A DNA stretch of 64,000 nt from DASXHZ01 sp036488085 (GCA_036488085.1 DASXHZ010000089.1:75025-139024); one strand, 5' to 3'; shown: positions 48,863 through 56,669, counted from the first letter of the stretch. The notes: generated by a model from the sequence alone, not told the origin. Numbers and translations: made by a program.

Positions 48863-51388
48863 ATGACGACACATCGAGCCACTACTGTTCTATTCACCCT
48901 TCTCCTGGTCGCGCTGTCGTTGGCCGCGGTTCCCGCCTCGGCGCAGTGGATTCCATGCCTCGGCGACTCGTCTACCGGCGGCCCCTGGACCGCTCCCGAT
49001 CTGCCGATCGTTCCGGAGCTGATCTCGAACAACGGCAAGCTGCGGGCGACGGTCGTGCTCAGCGACGAGCAGCAGCGCATCACCTTCAAGACCCCACCCA
49101 GCGCCCCGCCATCCGACACCAACGTCATCAAGTGCGCGCCGCAGTACGTGCGGGTCTTCAAGGGTATCGGTGCCATGCCGCCGCCTCCGCGGCCGGAATC
49201 GAACTATCCCGATCCGCTGCCGGGACCCACGCTTCGCGCGCGCGTCGGCGACCTCATCGAGCTCACCTTCCTCAATCAGATCAACCCCGCCGACTTCGGC
49301 GACTCCGTCGATCGCGGCGATACCAACGACGGATCCGGCTGCGATGAGAGCAGCAACGGCTACCCGAAAGTCCGCGGTGGGTTGGACACCCATCCCGACT
49401 GCTTCCACGGCTCCACCACGGCCAACATCCATTTCCATGGCACGCACACCAGCCCGAACTCCACCGGCGACAACGTCTTCATCGAGATCCGCCCCTCGCT
49501 TCGGGAGAAGGGCAAGCCCGTGGTGACCGCCGCCAGCGTGGCCCTCCCGTTCAGCGACTTCTTCGCGCGCTGCGAGGAGCAGCTCACGGGCCATGTGCTC
49601 AGCCTCTGGCCGCACACCTGGAGCGACCTGCCGGCCGCATACAGGACCCGCCAGAAGGAGCTGCTGCAGAAGTACGACATGACGCCGAACATCAAGAAAC
49701 TCTGGCCGGTGGACGCCGCCCAGATCAAACGCGGCGACTGGCCGCAGTACTACCTCGGCGCGTATCCCTACTGTTACCAGCTTCCGAAGTACACGGCCGC
49801 CGACTTTCCGCCGCCCGACCCGACCATGAACGATCACATGGGACATACGGGCGGCCCGGCCAGCCCCCCGCCGCAGAAGCCTCTGCAGATGGGACAGGCG
49901 CCCGGAGTGCACTGGTATCACGCCCACAAGCACGGCTCGACCGCGATCGACGTCGCCAACGGAATGACCGGCGCGTTCGTGATCGAAGGGAAGTACGACG
50001 ACGATCTCGACGACTTCTACGGCGCCGGCTGGACCCGCCGTCAGCCGCTGATGGTCATCAACCAGATCGGCATCACTCCAAACCTCGAGCGCGGCAGCGG
50101 AGGTTCGAACCGAACGGACAAAGGTCCCGATTTCTCGGTCAACGGCCGCATCCGCCCGGTCATGAAGATGCAGCCGAACGAAGTGAAGCTATGGCGCCTC
50201 CTCAATACCTCGGGGCGCGCAGGCGTGTTCGTGGTCGGCATGTTCAAGGACGGAAAGCCCGCCGTCGACGGCAGCGGCAAGCCACTCTTCACCTGGTATC
50301 AGATCGCGCAGGACGGGGTGCAGTTCAGCCCAGCGAACTACCGCGCTCCCGGCTTCACCAACAATCAGTTCCTGATGATGGCCGGAAATCGCGCCGACCT
50401 CCTGGTGCAGGCGCCGTCCGAACCGGGCGTCTACAGCTTCGGCGTGCAGAACGAGGTCGATCCGCAGGACCTCCCCACGCAGCAAGTGACCACGCTCTTC
50501 TCGGTGAACGTCACCGGCGCGCCGGCCACCGGCAATCAGGCCCAATTCACCAACAAGTACCCGTCGTTCCCCCCGTTCCTCAAGGACATCCCGGCGTCGG
50601 ACGTGACCGCAACGAAGCTCGTCACCTTCTCCTCGACCGGTCCCGGCGGGGGCGCCGTGCACAAGATCAACGGCAAGAAATTCGACGGCGAGGTCGGTGA
50701 GCTCGTGCTCCTCAACACCATCGAGGAGTGGAAGGTCGTCAACGAGACATACGGCCCGGCCATCTCCCATCCGTTCCACATCCACATCAACCCGTTCCAG
50801 GTCACGGAGGTCTTCGACCCGAACGCCGCTCTTCGTACCACAGCGGGCGCCGGAACGGTGAGCACGACGAATGGGAGCCCAATCGTGACCGGTAGCGACA
50901 AGAATTTCACGACTGGGCTCCGTCCGGGATGGGTACTGAACATTGCCGGCCAAGGTCTCGCCACGGTGCTGAGCGTCGATAAGGACCACAATTCGGTCAC
51001 GCTGACAGGCGAGTCCGGAACGACGGCGGCGAACGTGGCGTACTCGATCAACGTCCCGCAATACGTCTTTCAAGACTACCCCGAGCGCCCGAAAGAGCAG
51101 TGCTACCTCGATCCGAACGACCCTTCGAGCTGGAAACCGTGCCCCGCGGTGGGGCAGCCGCCCGCCAAGAACAACATCTGGTGGGACGTCTTCCCCATTC
51201 CATCGGGGCTGAGCGTGAGCTGGGTCGCCGAGAAGCCCAACGTGCCCGGCTACTTCAAACTCCGCAGCCGCTTCGTCGACTATTCAGGCTATTACGTCAT
51301 CCACTGCCACATCCTCGCCCACGAGGACCGCGGCATGATGACGGTCGTAGAAGTGTCGCCCGCCGCCTCGCCGTATTCACACGACTGA
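48863..51388 (+). CDS. Exported multicopper oxidase with an inserted beta-domain
   Basis: An 841-residue protein with a signal peptide (VLFTLLLVALSLAAVPASAQ). All four copper motifs are present: NIHFHGTHTSP (about 190), VHWYHAHKHGST (about 349), HPFHIHINPFQ (about 636) and YVIHCHILAHEDRGMM (about 813), whose Cys binds type 1 copper and whose His residues bind the trinuclear centre. A domain of about 75 residues (about 656-730) interrupts the third cupredoxin domain; it has the GTVSTTNGSPIVTGSDKNF pattern seen in phage-type beta modules. Laccase-type oxidation of phenols with reduction of O2 to water is expected. It is the last gene of the oxidase block. Confidence 0.92.
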   Translation: MTTHRATTVLFTLLLVALSLAAVPASAQWIPCLGDSSTGGPWTAPDLPIVPELISNNGKLRATVVLSDEQQRITFKTPPSAPPSDTNVIKCAPQYVRVFKGIGAMPPPPRPESNYPDPLPGPTLRARVGDLIELTFLNQINPADFGDSVDRGDTNDGSGCDESSNGYPKVRGGLDTHPDCFHGSTTANIHFHGTHTSPNSTGDNVFIEIRPSLREKGKPVVTAASVALPFSDFFARCEEQLTGHVLSLWPHTWSDLPAAYRTRQKELLQKYDMTPNIKKLWPVDAAQIKRGDWPQYYLGAYPYCYQLPKYTAADFPPPDPTMNDHMGHTGGPASPPPQKPLQMGQAPGVHWYHAHKHGSTAIDVANGMTGAFVIEGKYDDDLDDFYGAGWTRRQPLMVINQIGITPNLERGSGGSNRTDKGPDFSVNGRIRPVMKMQPNEVKLWRLLNTSGRAGVFVVGMFKDGKPAVDGSGKPLFTWYQIAQDGVQFSPANYRAPGFTNNQFLMMAGNRADLLVQAPSEPGVYSFGVQNEVDPQDLPTQQVTTLFSVNVTGAPATGNQAQFTNKYPSFPPFLKDIPASDVTATKLVTFSSTGPGGGAVHKINGKKFDGEVGELVLLNTIEEWKVVNETYGPAISHPFHIHINPFQVTEVFDPNAALRTTAGAGTVSTTNGSPIVTGSDKNFTTGLRPGWVLNIAGQGLATVLSVDKDHNSVTLTGESGTTAANVAYSINVPQYVFQDYPERPKEQCYLDPNDPSSWKPCPAVGQPPAKNNIWWDVFPIPSGLSVSWVAEKPNVPGYFKLRSRFVDYSGYYVIHCHILAHEDRGMMTVVEVSPAASPYSHD

Positions 51389-51429
51389 CGCAACAACACG
51401 ATCGGTGGCCGCGTGAAAGCGCGGCCACC

Positions 51430-51870
51430 GTCAACGCAACGACGCCTCGCCGGTCGCGAGATTCGCCGCGAACGGAGCCCACTCCGGCACGAACCGCTGC
51501 CGCGGTGCACGCCCACTCACTGCGCGACACATCGCTGAGCACCGTCGATGCGCGTTCACTCACCCCGCGAAACACCGCCGCTCACGCGCGGTGTGCGTCC
51601 ACTCACGATGCGCGGCGTGCACCGCACCGGCCGCGGAAACCTCTTCGGAATGCGCAGCGCTGCAGCGAACGGTGATTGAACGCGTGCCGATGCTGCGCAA
51701 GATCGCTTTGAGACGCGATTGGACGCGTGCCTGAGCTGCGCAGGGTTGTCCCGAAGAGTGAAAGGTAGCGTGCTCGATTTGCGCAACGCTGCCGAGGGTC
51801 GTGACGGGACGCGTACGCGACGCTCGGAGTCGTGTTACGAGTTCTGATGTCCCCTGCGCGCGCCGGGAGC
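51430..51870. repeat. Second degenerate repeat array with a period near 43 bp
   Basis: About nine imperfect units fill the space between the multicopper oxidase stop and the peroxiredoxin gene. Examples are GTGATTGAACGCGTGCCGAT at about 51673 and GTGAAAGGTAGCGTGCTCG at about 51759, with units in both orientations further left. The period and the GTGA starts resemble the array at 28638-29090, though base identity is low. No gene is recognised in 51389-51913. Confidence 0.55.
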
Positions 51871-51913
51871 GACGGTGGATCACGCCGTGATGAGTGTTGA
51901 TCGACCGCTGAAA

Positions 51914-52456
51914 TCACTCGAACGCATCGAGCGCAGTGGCGACCTCTTCGTTCGTCGGCCGCTCACGATAGTCCGACTCGACCTTTTCCCACCGCACGCC
52001 CCCCTGCGGATCGAGGACGAAAACCGACGGCCGAGGGACACCGTTGATCTTCTCCTTCGCGTACGCCGGATCCCGCAGTCCGTACCGATCGATCGTCAGC
52101 GACTGCGGATCGGACAGCATCGCGAATCCCACCGCCCCTCGCTTGTCCGCCTCGATCTTCCGCGCCAGCTCATGACTCTCCACCGGCGTGTCCCTGCTGA
52201 TCGCGTAGAACCGCACCTCCGGAAAACTGCGCGCCAGATCCCGAAGTCCGACCAACTGCCGGACGCAGTAGGGTCACCAGTACCCGCGGTAGAACACCAG
52301 CACGACCTTGTGCCCCCGCGCCGCCGAGAGCCGCGCGATGTGGGAGTTCTGGTCCATCAGCCGGAAATCGGGGGCGACATTGCCCACGTGGAGGGGGGCG
52401 GCCGTGGCGGCGGCCAGAAGGAGGAAAGCGGCGGAGGCGAGAAGCCATCGAGCCAT
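51914..52456 (-). CDS. Exported peroxiredoxin-like selenoprotein with in-frame UGA at the catalytic site
   Basis: Read from ATG 52456 to stop 51914 this is 180 residues with one internal UGA at codon 61 (52274-52276). A signal peptide (ARWLLASAAFLLLAAATAA) leads to PLHVGNVAPDFRLMDQN, typical of AhpC/TSA. KVVLVFYRGYW-U-PYC follows, where homologues read FYRGxWCPYC, so UGA replaces the peroxidatic Cys and makes a UxxC motif. The frame then continues intact with VRQLVGLRDLARSFP, FAMLSDPQSLTIDRYGLRD and RPSVFVLDPQGGVRWEKVE. A SECIS-like hairpin lies just downstream of the UGA. The role is expected to be reduction of peroxides or thiols outside the membrane. SelA/B/C/D genes are not in the window. 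The alternative is a nonsense mutation, but the conserved remainder and hairpin argue against it. Confidence 0.82.
52246..52264 (-). promoter_or_regulatory. Bacterial SECIS-like hairpin after the UGA codon
   Basis: On the minus-strand RNA, GUCCGGC pairs with GUCGGAC (one G-U) around an AGUUG loop. The loop begins 16 bases after the UGA and has G as its second base. These match the described bacterial SECIS rules (G among the first two loop bases, loop 16-37 bases after UGA). Confidence 0.65.
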
Positions 52457-52574
52457 GGCCGGGAGTATGACGCAGACCGCGGAATTAGCGTATTGATCGA
52501 ATGGATTGTGCGAGACGCTCGGAAATCGGCACGTTGTCCACTAACTGACGCAGTGTTGTGAGGCCGATCTGTCG

Positions 52575-52784
52575 TTGCCCGTTAGATTGGACCTTTCCGG
52601 CTCGTTCCCCACGCTGGCTGACACCATGAACCAAGCCGGAGTGCCGGCAAACGTCGGAACGTCGGTAGGAAACGCGGCCTTCTCGCTGACCTCGGACGGC
52701 TTCGGCTTCTGGTGGAGCGCCTACGCGAGCTCTGTCGACAACATCACGGGCGATGGCTGGGTATCTCGCGCTATTCAGAATTGA
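52575..52784 (+). pseudogene. Short C-terminal-looking fragment of an unknown protein
   Basis: A 69-residue frame with a weak TTG start: VRLDLSGSFPTLADTMNQAG then VPANVGTSVGNAAFSLTSDG and FGFWWSAYASSVDNITGDGW. It has no ribosome site and no known motif. It reads like the tail of a longer protein left after recombination. Confidence 0.3.
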
Positions 52785-52807
52785 TTGCGCTTCGTGCCAG
52801 GAGCGCC

Positions 52808-53069
52808 GGAGATCGCAATCATCTCACAGCCCTAGCACTGACGAAGGTTCCCGCTCCGCTTGCGCGACGACCGGCATCTCGCAGCAGAAGCTCGCCGAGG
52901 ATGCCGGCCCGAGTCTCACTTCGTCTCCGACGTGGAGCGAGGCGTGAAGAGCGTCAAGCTCGGGTCGATCCTGAAGCTGTCGCACGCACTCGGCTGTGCG
53001 CCCGGCGGTCTCCTCGCCGATTTCACGCAGTCGCAGATCCGCAAATTGGTTCGATCACTACTCGGCGGT
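52808..53069 (+). pseudogene. Frameshifted XRE-type HTH regulator relic
   Basis: ISQQKLAEDAG in one frame (about 52880-52912) joins HFVSDVERGVKSVKLGSILK then LSHALGCAPGGLLADF in another. Together they make a complete Cro/XRE helix-turn-helix, broken by a one-base shift near 52915. Its 3' end abuts the oppositely oriented nucleotidyltransferase toxin gene. Confidence 0.65.
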
Positions 53070-53729
53070 TCGATTCGGCGGGACCAATTGTTCGATCAGA
53101 GACTGCCGAAAGATCTCGAGCTGTTCACCTTCGGCGCCGGATAGACCCGCTGCGTTCGCGATTCCTCTGACGTCCCATTCTCGAAGAATCCACGCCAGCG
53201 TCAGCGGCGAAAAACTGGCGTCGCGGCGCGGAGCGGCGGCGATCGCAGACGGCAGATCCTGGCCGTTGCGAACGAGTGCCTCGATATCGACCAAGTCTCG
53301 GATCTCAGAGCGCTCGAGGAGTGCACACAGCTTCTCGGCCAGGATCGCCTGAGGAGCATCAACGAGGATTTCTGAACGTCCGATGAGGCAACGCCAAGGC
53401 GGTTCGATACTGGCCGCCGGTTCGGCGATCAAGTCCAGCACCACAGCCGATGAGGCGTCAGCCACGCGCAACTGAACGAACAACGGGGAGCGCCGCAGCA
53501 GGGAAACGGTCAATCCTTCCTCGCGCAAACGCGCTTCGATCAGCCCCGGAATCTCACCGAGCTGCGCCTGTTCGCGCCAGAAAAGATCGAGATCGCGAGT
53601 CGTGCGATGAGCGAGGTGAACGCCGGCGAGCGCACCACCGCCGCCGAGAACGAACGGCGGACGGACCGGGGCGAGCGATTCGAGCACGCGCTTCTGCAGC
53701 TCATCGAGCCTACCGCCGGATGTATCCAC
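53058..53729 (-). CDS. AbiEii/MenT-type nucleotidyltransferase toxin
   Basis: A 223-residue protein of the nucleotidyltransferase superfamily. The active-site segment is FVLGGGGALAGVHLAHRTTR then DLDLFW (GG ... T-x-D-x-D), followed by VVLDLIAE with a further acidic residue and ILAEKLCALLERSEIRDLVD, the family helix. AbiEii/MenT toxins add nucleotides to tRNA and stop growth, protecting against phage or stabilising DNA. It overlaps the upstream 100-residue gene by 20 bases, which is the expected antitoxin-toxin order. It is cytoplasmic. Confidence 0.82.
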   Translation of the reverse strand: MDTSGGRLDELQKRVLESLAPVRPPFVLGGGGALAGVHLAHRTTRDLDLFWREQAQLGEIPGLIEARLREEGLTVSLLRRSPLFVQLRVADASSAVVLDLIAEPAASIEPPWRCLIGRSEILVDAPQAILAEKLCALLERSEIRDLVDIEALVRNGQDLPSAIAAAPRRDASFSPLTLAWILREWDVRGIANAAGLSGAEGEQLEIFRQSLIEQLVPPNRTAE

Positions 53730-54012
53730 CCGCCTCCCACTTCTGAAGTAGCCACGCCCAAAACTCGCGCGTCTTGCCGAGATATCGATCGACAGACGGC
53801 CAAAGATCGGCGAGCTCCTGCGGTGACACGAATTGCAGCACGTCGTCGGGTTTCGCCTGTCGCATCAGTTTGCCGACGAGATAGGCGCGAACCACGGGAT
53901 CGGCCTCGCGGAGCTGACGTTCGAATTCATCGATCGTCATGTCCACATCCCACAGAAAGTATGGACGCCCCTGCTGGTCCACCAGGAGGTCCCGCGGTGT
54001 CGGTGCGATCAC
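53710..54012 (-). CDS. Putative antitoxin partner of the AbiEii-type toxin
   Basis: A 100-residue protein: LLVDQQGRPYFLWDVDMTID, EFERQLREADPVVRAYLVGK, LMRQAKPDDVLQFVSPQEL. Small proteins with this FLWDxDMTxxEF signature commonly precede AbiEii-like nucleotidyltransferases. It overlaps the toxin gene and starts first, fitting an antitoxin role. No DNA-binding domain is evident. It could neutralise the toxin indirectly, as in type IV systems; that is inference. Confidence 0.72.
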   Translation of the reverse strand: MIAPTPRDLLVDQQGRPYFLWDVDMTIDEFERQLREADPVVRAYLVGKLMRQAKPDDVLQFVSPQELADLWPSVDRYLGKTREFWAWLLQKWEAGGYIRR

Positions 54013-54085
54013 GGCTACAGCGTACGCGAAATCGGCGTCGCCAGCGGCGATCTGAACCCGGAATCGGCCTTACAATTCGAGTTGC

Positions 54086-54313
54086 ATGAAGCCAGTCAAG
54101 ATCATCGTGGAGAAACACACCGACGGCTACGTCGCGTATCCCGTTGGCATGAGAGGCGTCGTCGTGGGCGAGGGGGACAGCTACGAACAGGCGTTGGCCG
54201 ACGTGAAATCCGCGATCCGTTTTCACGTGGAGACCTTCGGGGCTGGTGTTCTGGAAGACGATGATGACTCGCCCGTCCTCGAAGCCTTCGTGGCCGAAGC
54301 TGACGTCAACTGA
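54086..54313 (+). CDS. hicB: HicB-family antitoxin
   Basis: A 75-residue protein with the HicB partial RNase-H fold: VKIIVEKHTDGYVAYPVGMR, GVVVGEGDSYEQALADVKSA, IRFHVETFG. The E-K-H-x-DGYVAYP start and EQALADVKSAI helix are characteristic. HicB binds and blocks the HicA mRNA-cleaving toxin. Its stop overlaps the hicA start (TGATG at 54311-54315). Antitoxin-first order is one of the two known arrangements. The partner is frameshifted. Confidence 0.85.
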   Translation: MKPVKIIVEKHTDGYVAYPVGMRGVVVGEGDSYEQALADVKSAIRFHVETFGAGVLEDDDDSPVLEAFVAEADVN

Positions 54314-54553
54314 TGCCGAAGTTCCCGGTAGATGGCCCAAAGGCGCGAGTGGTTCGCGCAATGGGCGCGACTGGGTTTCGAAGTCGTTCGGGAGCGCGAG
54401 CACATCGCCATGCAGAGGCGCAATCCTGACGGCAGCATCACACCGCTGACGATGCCGAACCATCCACAGATCAAGGGTTCGACGCTGCGCACCATCCTTC
54501 GTCAAGCTAAGATTGATCGCGACACGTTCCTCGACGCGTATGAAAGGGCATGA
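54313..54553 (+). pseudogene. hicA: HicA-family toxin, frameshifted after codon 16
   Basis: The ATG at 54313 opens MPKFPVDGPKARVVRA, the normal start of this HicA group, but the frame then derails. One base later, near 54361, the other frame gives RLGFEVVREREHIAMQRRNP, then DGSITPLTMPNHPQIKGSTL and RTILRQAKIDRDTFLDAYER. That includes the catalytic His in REHIAM. A single extra base explains the break. An ATG at 54332 could still make a 73-residue version with an altered first helix. Confidence 0.75.
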
Positions 54554-54615
54554 CGGCGGTGCGGCCGAGCGTGCCTGGACGCTCCTGGCGGTCGACCCGG
54601 TAGCCCGCGGTGTCA

Positions 54616-54645
54616 GTGTTGCCGTCGTGAAAGGGCGGCGTCCTG
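54616..54645 (-). pseudogene. tRNA-Glu anticodon-arm fragment
   Basis: Thirty bases match the anticodon arm and variable region of the intact tRNA-Glu at 60791-60866 in 27 positions, including the CCCTTTCACG anticodon loop, in the same orientation. The T and acceptor arms are absent, so it is not functional. It may be a scar of a past integration. Confidence 0.5.
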
Positions 54646-54646
54646 A

Positions 54647-55003
54647 CTACCGCGCTTGGTAACTGACGGGCCGGTACGGTGGTTCCGGCACGGGGTTGCC
54701 TGCGTGTCGCGCTGCCCGATGTTGATGTGGTAGTCCTTCAAGACTCTTCCGAACCATCCGCAGATCGTAGCGTTCGACGAGGCGAAGAAATTGCCGGATC
54801 TGGTACGGCTTGGCCTCTCCGCCGACTGCCTGAAGGTTCAACTCCTCCGCGATCTTCGCGTCTGAATAGATGTGATGACTTCCTTCGGTCCGCTCCGGTG
54901 AAATCCGAACGCCTCCACGTGGACTCGACTCCTCCGCCGCCGAGCGCCCGATGACCTCATCCTCCAAGCGTCGCCGATGAAACGCTTTCCGACCTTTCGT
55001 CAC
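54647..55003 (-). pseudogene. Relic of a second HicA/HicB-type pair
   Basis: On the minus strand EGSHHIYSDAKIAEELNLQA and KPYQIRQFLRLVERYDL match the C-terminal part of HicA toxins (G-S-H-x-I/Y ... KPYQVRQ). The N-terminal part (AFHRRRLEDEVIGRSAAEES) does not fit the family well. Directly after it, in another frame from 54741, LKDYHINIG resembles the first codons of a HicB antitoxin, cut after about eight residues near the tRNA fragment. The ORF now fuses both and is probably dead. Confidence 0.5.
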
Positions 55004-55059
55004 TACCCCGGTGACCTGAACCTCGCACGAGCGAGGCAGGAAAGGAAAACGGAGGGAAC

Positions 55060-55308
55060 ATGACCAGACCAGTCACGCGTCACCAGGAAATCGTCAAGAG
55101 TCTGCTCGACTCGAAGGCTGTCGACTTCACGGCGATCGGAAACATCGTCGCGGAGCTCGGGCCGTCGATCGCCCTGGCCGACGAGCCGTGGGAAGGGTTC
55201 TGCGGAACGATGCGGACATTCGTCCGTGTCTACCGCATCAACACTTCGACCGCTCAGCTCGAAAACCTCGGTCAGCTCGCGAACATCGCCGGCGAGCTGA
55301 AAGAGTAG
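55060..55308 (+). CDS. Small unknown protein, first gene of a two-gene unit
   Basis: An 82-residue protein with a strong ribosome site (GGAGGGAAC). It has a well-ordered sequence: RHQEIVKSLLDSKAVDFTAI, GNIVAELGPSIALADEPWEG, FCGTMRTFVRVYRI. The DFxAIGxxVAELGP and WExFCGTMRTF segments look conserved rather than random, with one cysteine. It might be a leader-type peptide or a small partner of the next gene, which follows 44 bases later. I know no characterised homologue, and it has no signal peptide or DNA-binding motif. Confidence 0.7.
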   Translation: MTRPVTRHQEIVKSLLDSKAVDFTAIGNIVAELGPSIALADEPWEGFCGTMRTFVRVYRINTSTAQLENLGQLANIAGELKE

Positions 55309-55352
55309 AGGAATGCGCATCGACGAGGCGTAACAGAGCGATCGAGATAGCT

Positions 55353-56669
55353 ATGAGCAGACACACACAGCTTTGGGACCGACAGGATCTCGAACGGCGC
55401 CTCTGTCATGCACTCGACGTCGCGAAGCGGACGGTCGAGCTGCTGGCGGCCGAAGGCTACGCCGATGCGTCGAGCCCTGACGATCCCATCCGGCCGGAGA
55501 AGATCATCTCCGAGACGGCGCTCTTTCTTCTGGTCGCGTCGACCGCGCACTGTGGCGACGAGGTGCACGGGCGCATCCGTCAGCTCGTGCACCTCATCGC
55601 TCCGCACGCCCGGAGCGAGCGGATGCTGCTGGGTGTCTGCCTCGAACCGGCGCTCGCCCTCGACTACGCCGCGGCGCACATTTACCTCAATCGACTCGGA
55701 TACCCCGACCCCGCATTCGATACGTTGCTCCGGCGAGCACTCGGCGCCCAGGCGCGCGACGGGCGCGAACGGGTACCCCATCGCATGATCGAACAGGAGT
55801 GGCTGCAGGCCGGCTGGAGTGGCAGTTCGGTGCATTCACGGCCGATGTCGTCGGCCGCGCGCAACTCGGCGCTCAACCGGCCGATCGATTTGCTCAACGG
55901 CACGCGCGACGACATTTACGCCTTCACCCACGCGCTGATGTACGTGACCGACTTCAACATCAACGCGAGCCCGCTTCCGCGCAGCCGCAGCGCTGTCCTT
56001 GCGTGCGCCGAGGCTGCGCTGGCGTACTGTCTGGACGATCAGGACTACGATCTCGCCGGAGAAGTGCTGCTGGCGTGGCCACTCACTGGACGCTCCTGGA
56101 GCCCGGCCGCCGCGTTTGGCTTCCGGGTGCTGGCGAACGTCGAAGACGAGGCGGGGTTTCTTCCGGCACCGACGACGCGGCTGGAGCGCGCGGGCGAGCT
56201 CGAAGGCCGCCAGCGGACGAATTACCTTCTCGCCACCGCGTATCACACCGTCTATGTCATGGGCCTTCTCTGCGCCGCGTCGCTACAGCCGGGCCGCACG
56301 CCGCCGGCGAGCATCCCGAGCCGGCGAGTTCCCCGCGGCGCGTCGGAGCGGATCCTGGCGATCCTCGACGCGGACGGACGAGAGACCCATTGGTGCAACG
56401 AGCTCGCGCGCCTCACTCCCGTCGAGCAAGACACGATCGCCGGGTGGTTGCTGTCGATCGCGCTTCGCCGCAAGACACGCCAGCGCGATTTCCACGGCGT
56501 GGCAACGCTGCTTCGCGAAGGCACGCTTCTCGGCCTGACGGACACCCCGATCGCCAGTCAGAGCGCTGAGATGCTCGACCGCCTCGCCTTGTTCGCGGAG
56601 GTCAGAGCGTCGCGGAGAGACGGGGAGCGGACCACTCATCAAACCGATTTCGAGAGACGCACCGCCTGA
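55353..56669 (+). CDS. All-helical protein of unknown function (DUF6895-like)
   Basis: A 438-residue, mostly helical protein. Segments ALDYAAAHIYLNRLGYPDPA, FDTLLRRALGAQARDGRERV, PHRMIEQEWLQAGW and DIYAFTHALMYVTDFNINAS resemble a family I recall from actinobacterial natural-product clusters under DUF6895; the assignment is tentative. No catalytic motif is visible; the repeated helix pairs suggest an alpha/alpha toroid as in terpene cyclases or lanthipeptide cyclases. The start is ATG 55353, as the longer frame runs antiphase through the small gene. It is paired with the 82-residue gene, and the pair may be a small-molecule or peptide system. Confidence 0.65.
   Translation: MSRHTQLWDRQDLERRLCHALDVAKRTVELLAAEGYADASSPDDPIRPEKIISETALFLLVASTAHCGDEVHGRIRQLVHLIAPHARSERMLLGVCLEPALALDYAAAHIYLNRLGYPDPAFDTLLRRALGAQARDGRERVPHRMIEQEWLQAGWSGSSVHSRPMSSAARNSALNRPIDLLNGTRDDIYAFTHALMYVTDFNINASPLPRSRSAVLACAEAALAYCLDDQDYDLAGEVLLAWPLTGRSWSPAAAFGFRVLANVEDEAGFLPAPTTRLERAGELEGRQRTNYLLATAYHTVYVMGLLCAASLQPGRTPPASIPSRRVPRGASERILAILDADGRETHWCNELARLTPVEQDTIAGWLLSIALRRKTRQRDFHGVATLLREGTLLGLTDTPIASQSAEMLDRLALFAEVRASRRDGERTTHQTDFERRTA

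Noticed and set aside
51914..52456. Simple nonsense-mutated pseudogene or two separate genes
   Set aside because: The UGA is exactly at the catalytic Cys column, the rest of the frame is undamaged and a SECIS-like hairpin follows, whereas the related dead copy at 29.3 kb shows scattered frameshifts instead.
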